From assembly GCA_030652995.1 (NCBI GenBank), contig JAUSAG010000042.1, positions 62,001-126,000 on the forward strand: DNA of 64,000 nucleotides. The letters are read 5' to 3'. The position numbers and the translations under genes were made by a program. Positions 58,744 through 64,000 of the stretch are shown in pieces. This DNA comes from Methylotenera sp. Lineage in GTDB: Bacteria; Pseudomonadota; Gammaproteobacteria; Burkholderiales; Methylophilaceae. The notes under the pieces were generated by a model that made no database searches, was not told the DNA's origin, and worked only from the letters and a program-made list of their open reading frames with translations. Each line of letters begins with the position of its first letter. Position 1 is the first letter of the stretch.

Positions 58744-60403
58744 TTTGTTTATGATGATGATTGCCTTGCTTTTTGAGCAGGGTTTCTGCATGAATCATCT
58801 TGTTGATGTACCACTGCTGTGCAATAGACAACACATTATTCACCAACCAGTACAACACCAAACCAGAAGGGAAGAAGAAAAAGAACACACTGAATATTAC
58901 TGGCATCCAAGTCATAATCTTAGCTTGCATCGGGTCCGTAGGTTTTGGGTTCAACCTGGTTTGAATAATCATGGATGCCCCCATGAGTACCGGCAAAATA
59001 TAGTAAGGATCTATGGCTGAAAGATCTTTAATCCATCCAAAAAATGGTGCGTGGCGTAACTCAACTGAGCCTAGCAACACCCAATAAAGCGCAATAAATA
59101 CAGGGATTTGCACCAAAATTGGTAAGCAACCGCCCATTGGATTTATTTTCTCTTTTTTGTAGAGCTCCATCATCGCCATTTGCATTTTTTGGCGATCGTC
59201 ACCAAATTTTTCTTTCATCGATTGCAGGCGCGGCGCTAATTCACGCATTTGTGCCATGCTACGGTAACTGGTTGCTGAAAGTTTAAAAAATACCGCTTTA
59301 ATTAAAATCGTCAGCAGAATAATCGCCACACCCCAGTTTTGTACTACGGATTGTATTTTTGATAACAACCAAAATAGTGGCGAGGCCACCATCGTAAGCC
59401 AACCGTAATCGACCGTATATTCTAATCCTGGTGCTGTTGAAGATAAATCATGTTTGGTTTGTGGGCCTGAGAATAGCCGCGCAGGTACCGTTAAGCTTGC
59501 ACCTGGCTCGATAGCGCTTAGGGTGCTTTTTGAGCCAATTCTGTAAATGTCATCACTTAATTTTTCAGTATAAAACTTACGTGCCAAACCATCTTTAGGA
59601 ATCCAAGCACTAACAAAGTAATGTTGCAATAATCCAACCCAACCATCATTTGATGAAATGGTTAACGGCTCTTTTACCATATCACTAAATGCTAGCTTTT
59701 TAAATTTAGTCGCCTCTGTGTAATAAGAGCCGCCGGTAAAAGTGGGCATTAACATAGATCCTTGATTAGACTCGCTGTCATGCACTATTTGATAATAAAC
59801 GGTTGGTGTAATGGCACTAGCAGAGCCATTTTTAATTTCATACGTTACGTCGATAGCGTATTTATTGCGATGAAATGTGTAAACTTTATCCACAGAAATA
59901 TCATTGTTTTGCCAGTTTAAGCGTACTTCTAGCGTATCTTTATCCACAGGCATTTGGTAGCTTGTGGCGCTACTGGTAAATGTTGCATTGTGTGAAGGCA
60001 AATCGGCACCAATCAAGCCTGTTTGCGCAACGTAAAGCATCGACTTACTAGCATCATCTAATAGTACAAAATTTGAGCTTTCACTTTCTGATGCACGGTG
60101 CTTAAGTAGCTCTAATCTACGCAAATCACCGCCTATGGTCTCGATATCCGCCTTATATAAATCGGTAGTTACACTGATACGCTGGCCTGATAATAATTTA
60201 TAACCTGCCTCTACAGTAGCATTACTAGCCGCATCAGCACTAACCACCTGCCCAGGATCGGTCTCAGTAAGATTGGTCGCATTAATACGAGTTACCTCTA
60301 CTGGAGAATGCTGAGTTTGCCAGGCATCCCACAACATCAAAATAGACATCGAAAAAATAACAAACAGTACTAAACGTTTTGTATCCATAATGTTCTTAGG
60401 CAA
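58730..60403 (-). CDS. yidC: Membrane protein insertase YidC
   Basis: YidC (557 aa) inserts and folds inner-membrane proteins, including the Fo subunits encoded in this window. A first membrane helix ([18 protein letters not shown]) is followed by the periplasmic beta-supersandwich (about 60-345). The conserved insertase core starts near [24 protein letters not shown] and has [19 protein letters not shown], then [12 protein letters not shown] and [15 protein letters not shown]. It lies between yidD and mnmE. Confidence 0.96.
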   Translation of the reverse strand: MPKNIMDTKRLVLFVIFSMSILMLWDAWQTQHSPVEVTRINATNLTETDPGQVVSADAASNATVEAGYKLLSGQRISVTTDLYKADIETIGGDLRRLELLKHRASESESSNFVLLDDASKSMLYVAQTGLIGADLPSHNATFTSSATSYQMPVDKDTLEVRLNWQNNDISVDKVYTFHRNKYAIDVTYEIKNGSASAITPTVYYQIVHDSESNQGSMLMPTFTGGSYYTEATKFKKLAFSDMVKEPLTISSNDGWVGLLQHYFVSAWIPKDGLARKFYTEKLSDDIYRIGSKSTLSAIEPGASLTVPARLFSGPQTKHDLSSTAPGLEYTVDYGWLTMVASPLFWLLSKIQSVVQNWGVAIILLTILIKAVFFKLSATSYRSMAQMRELAPRLQSMKEKFGDDRQKMQMAMMELYKKEKINPMGGCLPILVQIPVFIALYWVLLGSVELRHAPFFGWIKDLSAIDPYYILPVLMGASMIIQTRLNPKPTDPMQAKIMTWMPVIFSVFFFFFPSGLVLYWLVNNVLSIAQQWYINKMIHAETLLKKQGNHHHKQSDKP

Positions 60404-60437
60404 TCTTTATATAATTTTAATAATAAATTATTGGTGT

Positions 60438-60656
60438 TTAAGGAATAGGATCATGTCCGCCAGCATGCCAAGGGTGGCAACGCAATAATCGGCGAACTGT
60501 AAAATAAGTGCCTAAAAATGCACCATGTTTGCGTATGGCTTCAATTGCATATTGTGAGCAAGTTGGGTAAAAACGGCATTGTTGACCAAGCATCGGGCTT
60601 AAAATAAGCTGATAAGCTTTTACAACCACAACTAAAAAACGCGCCACTATATTCAA
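60438..60656 (-). CDS. yidD: Membrane protein insertion efficiency factor YidD
   Basis: A 72-residue amphipathic protein with the family signatures YQLILSPMLGQQCRFYPTCS and RLLRCHPWHAGGHDPIP. It assists YidC. Its ATG overlaps the rnpA stop by 4 bp, the usual rnpA-yidD-yidC arrangement. All conserved cysteines are present. Confidence 0.96.
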   Translation of the reverse strand: MNIVARFLVVVVKAYQLILSPMLGQQCRFYPTCSQYAIEAIRKHGAFLGTYFTVRRLLRCHPWHAGGHDPIP

Positions 60657-61102
60657 TTTTGGCTTTCTGAGCTAACAATCAATGGCGATTTTATCGCTGA
60701 ATTTGTATACCCACTCGAACCTACGTGCAGATTTAAGACACGTTGATTTAATTTTGAAATTAACATATCAAACTCTTGTTTAATTTGAATAAAATCACTT
60801 TTAGTAAACTTTTTTTGAACACGGATAATTAAATCAACGTGACAAATTTCATGTTGCTTAAGCCTAAAAAACTCACGCAATACGCGCCGCATGTAGTTTC
60901 TATCCACCGCTAATTTAGCTGTTTTTTTCCCCACCACCAAACCTAAACGCGGGCGTTGGTGCAAATTAGGCTGAAAATGCATTGCTAAATATGGTGTTGA
61001 AATCCGCTTGCGGAAATTAAAAACGGATGAAAAATCATCCGTTTTAATCATTTTGGCTTGTTTTTCTAGACCGTATGTCTTAAGCCTGTAGGTTAGCAAC
61101 AT
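60653..61102 (-). CDS. rnpA: Ribonuclease P protein component
   Basis: RnpA (149 aa) is the protein cofactor of RNase P. Family landmarks are YRL near the start, DDFSSVFNFRKR, PRLGLVVGKKTAKLAVDRNYMRRVLRE (the RNR-type motif region) and HVDLIIRVQKKF. The C-terminal tail of about 25 residues is long. It is placed between rpmH and yidD as in most bacteria. Confidence 0.94.
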   Translation of the reverse strand: MLLTYRLKTYGLEKQAKMIKTDDFSSVFNFRKRISTPYLAMHFQPNLHQRPRLGLVVGKKTAKLAVDRNYMRRVLREFFRLKQHEICHVDLIIRVQKKFTKSDFIQIKQEFDMLISKLNQRVLNLHVGSSGYTNSAIKSPLIVSSESQN

Positions 61103-61204
61103 TATGTTTGGTAACTCTAATTAAAACACTGTAATTAAAAATTACCGCATTTAGAATAATAATGATGCGATTGTATATTTTAAATGTCCGAATGGACCGT
61201 TAAA

Positions 61205-61339
61205 TTACAAACCCAGACGTTTACGGCCTTTAGCACGACGACGAGCGATCACAGCACGACCACCTTTGGTAGCCATACGAACTAAAAAGCCATGAGTTGT
61301 GGCGCGACGTGTTTTAGAAGGTTGATAGGTACGTTTCAT
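61205..61339 (-). CDS. rpmH: 50S ribosomal protein L34
   Basis: The 44-residue gene begins [20 protein letters not shown] and ends [12 protein letters not shown], an almost invariant L34 sequence. GGAGAT just upstream of ATG 61339 is the ribosome site. It heads the rpmH-rnpA-yidD-yidC-mnmE run, divergent from dnaA. Confidence 0.98.
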   Translation of the reverse strand: MKRTYQPSKTRRATTHGFLVRMATKGGRAVIARRRAKGRKRLGL

Positions 61340-61643
61340 GTAAATCTCCAGCGAGCATTAAGCTATAAAGGGCGTTATTAAACCTGATAACACGCTCTTT
61401 TGTCAACGTTTATTTAGTTTTATATAGTTTGAGTTAAGGCATTTATTATAACGCCCGAAACGTTATTCTATTTAATTTATAATTTATTAAATTGCCTGTG
61501 GATAAGTTACCTTAAACCAGCTAAAATGAAACGATTAATATTTAACAAAAATATTGTTTAAAAACAAATTTATTTTGAATAAAAACAAAAAGTTACAATA
61601 ATTTAATTGTTGTAATTGCACTATTTAAGGCGCGTCTCAATCA
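61340..61643. promoter_or_regulatory. rpmH/dnaA divergent promoter region with a DnaA box
   Basis: An AT-rich gap of 304 bp. TGTGGATAA (61497-61505) is a perfect DnaA box on the minus strand (TTATCCACA), as expected for autoregulated dnaA promoters. Runs of A and T continue up to the dnaA start. I see no further perfect box here, so this is less likely than the dnaA-dnaN gap to be the main origin. Confidence 0.7.
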
Positions 61644-63056
61644 ATGGAAAATTTTTGGCCAGCTTGTCTCAGCCGTTTTGAGAAAGAGCTTTCTGCACAA
61701 CAATTTAATACCTGGATTAAACCACTGTACACCGAAATAGAAGGTGATGCCGTGCGTGTTTTTGCGCCTAATCGCTTTGTTATGCAGTGGGTAAAAGATC
61801 GGTTTTTGAAAAAAATTGAGCAATATGCCCAGGAGTTACTTTTACCTAACATACAAATAGAATTGTTATTAGGTGAAGCAAACACAAAAATTATAAACGA
61901 TAAATCAATCGATAAACCTGAAATTATTAAACCTAAAACTGATGCTAAGTCTGATTACACTCCCTCTGATTTTGAAGCTAAAATTAAATCAAGTCGAGCA
62001 CTCACATCCGGCATTAAAGTTAAAAAAAATAATGAGAACTCCGGATTAAACCCATCATTTAATTTTAGTAATTACGTTACAGGCCGAGCTAACCAATTAG
62101 CCCGCGCAGCAGCAATACAAGTTGCAGAAAATCCAGGTGCTGCTTACAACCCTTTATTTATTTATGGTGGTGTTGGGCTAGGCAAAACACATTTACTGCA
62201 GGCGATTGGGAATGAATTAAAATCTCATCATCCTGATGCAAAAATACGTTATTTACATGCTGAGCGTTATGTATCTGATGTAGTAAAAGCTTATGAACAT
62301 AAAGCGTTTGATGAGTTTAAGCGCCAGTATCATTCTCTTGATTTGTTGTTAATTGATGATATTCAGTTTTTTGCAAAAAAAACGCGAACGCAAGAAGAGT
62401 TTTTTTATGCTTTTAATTCACTTATTGAAGCTAAAAAACAGATTGTTATTACCTGTGATACTTACCCCAAAGAAATTATAGATGTCGATGAGCGATTAAG
62501 AACCCGTTTTAGTTGGGGTTTAACGGTTGCTGTTGAGCCACCTGAGCTTGAAATGCGCGTTGCAATTTTATTAAAAAAAGCTGAAGCAGTTAACTTGAAT
62601 TTACCTGAAGATGTGGCTTTTTTTATTGCAAAACAGATTCGCTCTAGTGTAAGAGAATTAGAAGGTGCTTTAAATCGTATTATTGCTATGGCTAAATTTA
62701 CAGGTCATGCAATTGACGTTCATTTAGCTAAAGACGCATTACGTGATTTAATTGCAATACGCGGTCGACAAGTAACCATGGAAAATATTCAAAAAACTGT
62801 CGCTGATTATTACAAAATTAAAGTAGCTGAAATGTATAGCAAAAAACGCACACGTAACTTTGCGCGTCCGCGTCAAATCGCTATGGCTTTATCTCGTGAG
62901 TTAACCAATCATAGCTTTCCTGAAATTGGTGAGGCTTTTGGTGGTCGCCACCATACTACGGTAATGCATGCATGTGATGAGATTGATTCATTACGGCAAA
63001 ATGATCCTAGCGTTGCGAGAGATATAGGGTTTTTAGTGCAGGTAATTAGAGATTAG
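61644..63056 (+). CDS. dnaA: Chromosomal replication initiator DnaA
   Basis: DnaA (470 aa). Domain I (about 1-85) begins MENFWPACLSRFEKELSAQQFNTW. Domain II is a short Lys/Ser-rich linker. Domain III is the AAA+ core with Walker A GGVGLGKTHLL and Walker B LLLIDDIQFF. Domain IV has the box-recognition helix-turn-helix with ARPRQIAMALSRELTNHSFP and the signature GGRHHTTVMHA. It is followed by dnaN in the usual order. Confidence 0.98.
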   Translation: MENFWPACLSRFEKELSAQQFNTWIKPLYTEIEGDAVRVFAPNRFVMQWVKDRFLKKIEQYAQELLLPNIQIELLLGEANTKIINDKSIDKPEIIKPKTDAKSDYTPSDFEAKIKSSRALTSGIKVKKNNENSGLNPSFNFSNYVTGRANQLARAAAIQVAENPGAAYNPLFIYGGVGLGKTHLLQAIGNELKSHHPDAKIRYLHAERYVSDVVKAYEHKAFDEFKRQYHSLDLLLIDDIQFFAKKTRTQEEFFYAFNSLIEAKKQIVITCDTYPKEIIDVDERLRTRFSWGLTVAVEPPELEMRVAILLKKAEAVNLNLPEDVAFFIAKQIRSSVRELEGALNRIIAMAKFTGHAIDVHLAKDALRDLIAIRGRQVTMENIQKTVADYYKIKVAEMYSKKRTRNFARPRQIAMALSRELTNHSFPEIGEAFGGRHHTTVMHACDEIDSLRQNDPSVARDIGFLVQVIRD

Positions 63057-63293
63057 TGGCGCTAAAAAATCTTAGTTATATTGAGGATTAACTGTGAATA
63101 AAAAGTGTATAAGGTTGTGTTTAATTATATTTAAAAATTTACTCAACAAATAACCCACAGTAGATTATGTAATTACTAAGATAGAAAAATAGAATTTAAC
63201 CAACTGATTTTAAAAGAAAATAATCAGTTATCCACAAATAAATGCACCATTATTATTGTTATTATTTATATATATATTATTTAGGTTATAAAG
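63057..63293. other. Putative replication origin between dnaA and dnaN
   Basis: A very AT-rich 237-bp gap. DnaA boxes: TTATCCACA at 63228-63236 (perfect), TGTGAATAA at 63093-63101 (fits TGTGNATAA), and AGTGTATAA at 63104-63112 (one mismatch). An alternating A/T tract at 63250-63285 could be the unwinding element. Box number and AT content support an oriC role, but GC-skew across the genome would be needed to prove it. Confidence 0.6.
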
Positions 63294-64000
63294 ATGAATA
63301 TACAAATCAACCGTGAAACATTATTAAAACCACTTACTTCAGTAACAAGTATCGTAGAAAAAAGACATACCCTGCCTATTTTGTCTAATTTATTACTTGA
63401 AGCAAAGCAGGGTAAAATTTATCTCACTGCCACAGATTTAGAAATGCAAATTTCATTGTCGGTTGATAGTGCGGCTACAGGTGATTTTTCTACGACTATA
63501 TCGGCTAAAAAATTACTTGATATTTGTCGATCATTACCAGATAACGCAGAAATTAGTATGGCTACTAACGATAGCCGCATTACATTAAAAGCCGGGAAAA
63601 GCCGTTTTAATTTACAAACCCTGCCTGCTGCTGACTACCCGGCAATTACTAAAACTCAAACTGTAGGTACCTTGGTTACTATTGGTCAAGGGTTATTAAA
63701 GTCACTATTAAAGCAAGTTGAATTTGCAATGGCGCAACAAGACATACGTTATTATCTTAATGGCTTATTGTTTGAAGTAATTGCTAATCGCTTAAATGTT
63801 GTTGGTACTGATGGGCATCGTTTAAGTTTTACTTCTGCCGAATTAAAACAAAACTATGAAAAACAAGAGATCATATTGCCGCGAAAAACTGTGCTTGAGT
63901 TAGTCAAACTATTGGATGATAGTGAAGATGATGTGAAAATTGAGCTTACCAATAACCAGGTTAATTTTAGTTTTGGAAATATCAGGTTAATTTCAAAGGT
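63294..64000 (+). CDS. dnaN: DNA polymerase III beta clamp, 3' truncated by the window
   Basis: The frame starts at ATG 63294 and stays open to the end of the window (235 codons visible of about 367). MNIQINRETLLKPLTSVTSIVEKRHTLPILSN is the standard N-terminus; here only its first motif, ETLLKPLTSVTSIVEK, is quoted. LTATDLEMQISL, FNLQTLPAADYPAI, and GTDGHRLSFTSAEL follow. It forms the sliding clamp ring. It is placed directly after dnaA. Confidence 0.97.
   Translation, partial: MNIQINRETLLKPLTSVTSIVEKRHTLPILSNLLLEAKQGKIYLTATDLEMQISLSVDSAATGDFSTTISAKKLLDICRSLPDNAEISMATNDSRITLKAGKSRFNLQTLPAADYPAITKTQTVGTLVTIGQGLLKSLLKQVEFAMAQQDIRYYLNGLLFEVIANRLNVVGTDGHRLSFTSAELKQNYEKQEIILPRKTVLELVKLLDDSEDDVKIELTNNQVNFSFGNIRLISK

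Overview
The window looks like a chromosome segment from a methylotrophic betaproteobacterium of the Methylophilaceae (Methylotenera-like). The evidence is a formaldehyde-activating-enzyme homologue, moderately AT-rich DNA, and a conserved origin-proximal order on the right: glmS-glmU-atpCDGAHFEBI-parB-parA-rsmG-mnmG, then mnmE-yidC-yidD-rnpA-rpmH, dnaA, dnaN. The genus is an inference; no rRNA gene is present to test it.

Left part (1-13,000): the end of a secreted low-complexity protein, a C39 peptidase and an exported protein form a small surface-protein cassette. Housekeeping genes follow (priA, argS, a SPOR protein, dsbA, an SDR dehydrogenase), then a ParD-like antitoxin whose ParE-like toxin has lost its start codon, a duplicated ettA tail, ettA, yaeQ and a divergent fae paralogue.

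Accessory region (13,090-37,353): aqpZ, a broken bacteriohemerythrin gene and a large envelope locus. That locus holds a 2533-residue repeat protein, a translationally coupled 1153-residue outer-membrane beta-barrel protein and an OmpA-domain protein in one operon. Next to it are a second OmpA protein and, divergently, a response regulator, a LysM-FecR exported protein and a CHASE2 histidine kinase that probably form its control circuit. The region ends in a decayed Tn7-family transposon at its classical site: a C-terminal tnsE fragment with an in-frame stop, an IS21 remnant replacing the other tns genes, an intact IS4-type element inserted in the transposon end, and a right end exactly 25 bp from the glmS stop codon. 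Repeats at 13,090 with the same end architecture could be the matching left end, but the target duplications do not match.

Right part (37,379-64,000): glmS and glmU, the complete F1Fo ATP synthase operon, partition genes parA/parB with two perfect parS sites (one inside a terminator stem, one at the centre of a 48-bp palindrome), tRNA-modification genes mnmG and mnmE, a small haem-c protein, a multiply broken MmeI-like restriction-modification gene invaded by a REP-like palindrome, and the origin region with dnaA and the start of dnaN.
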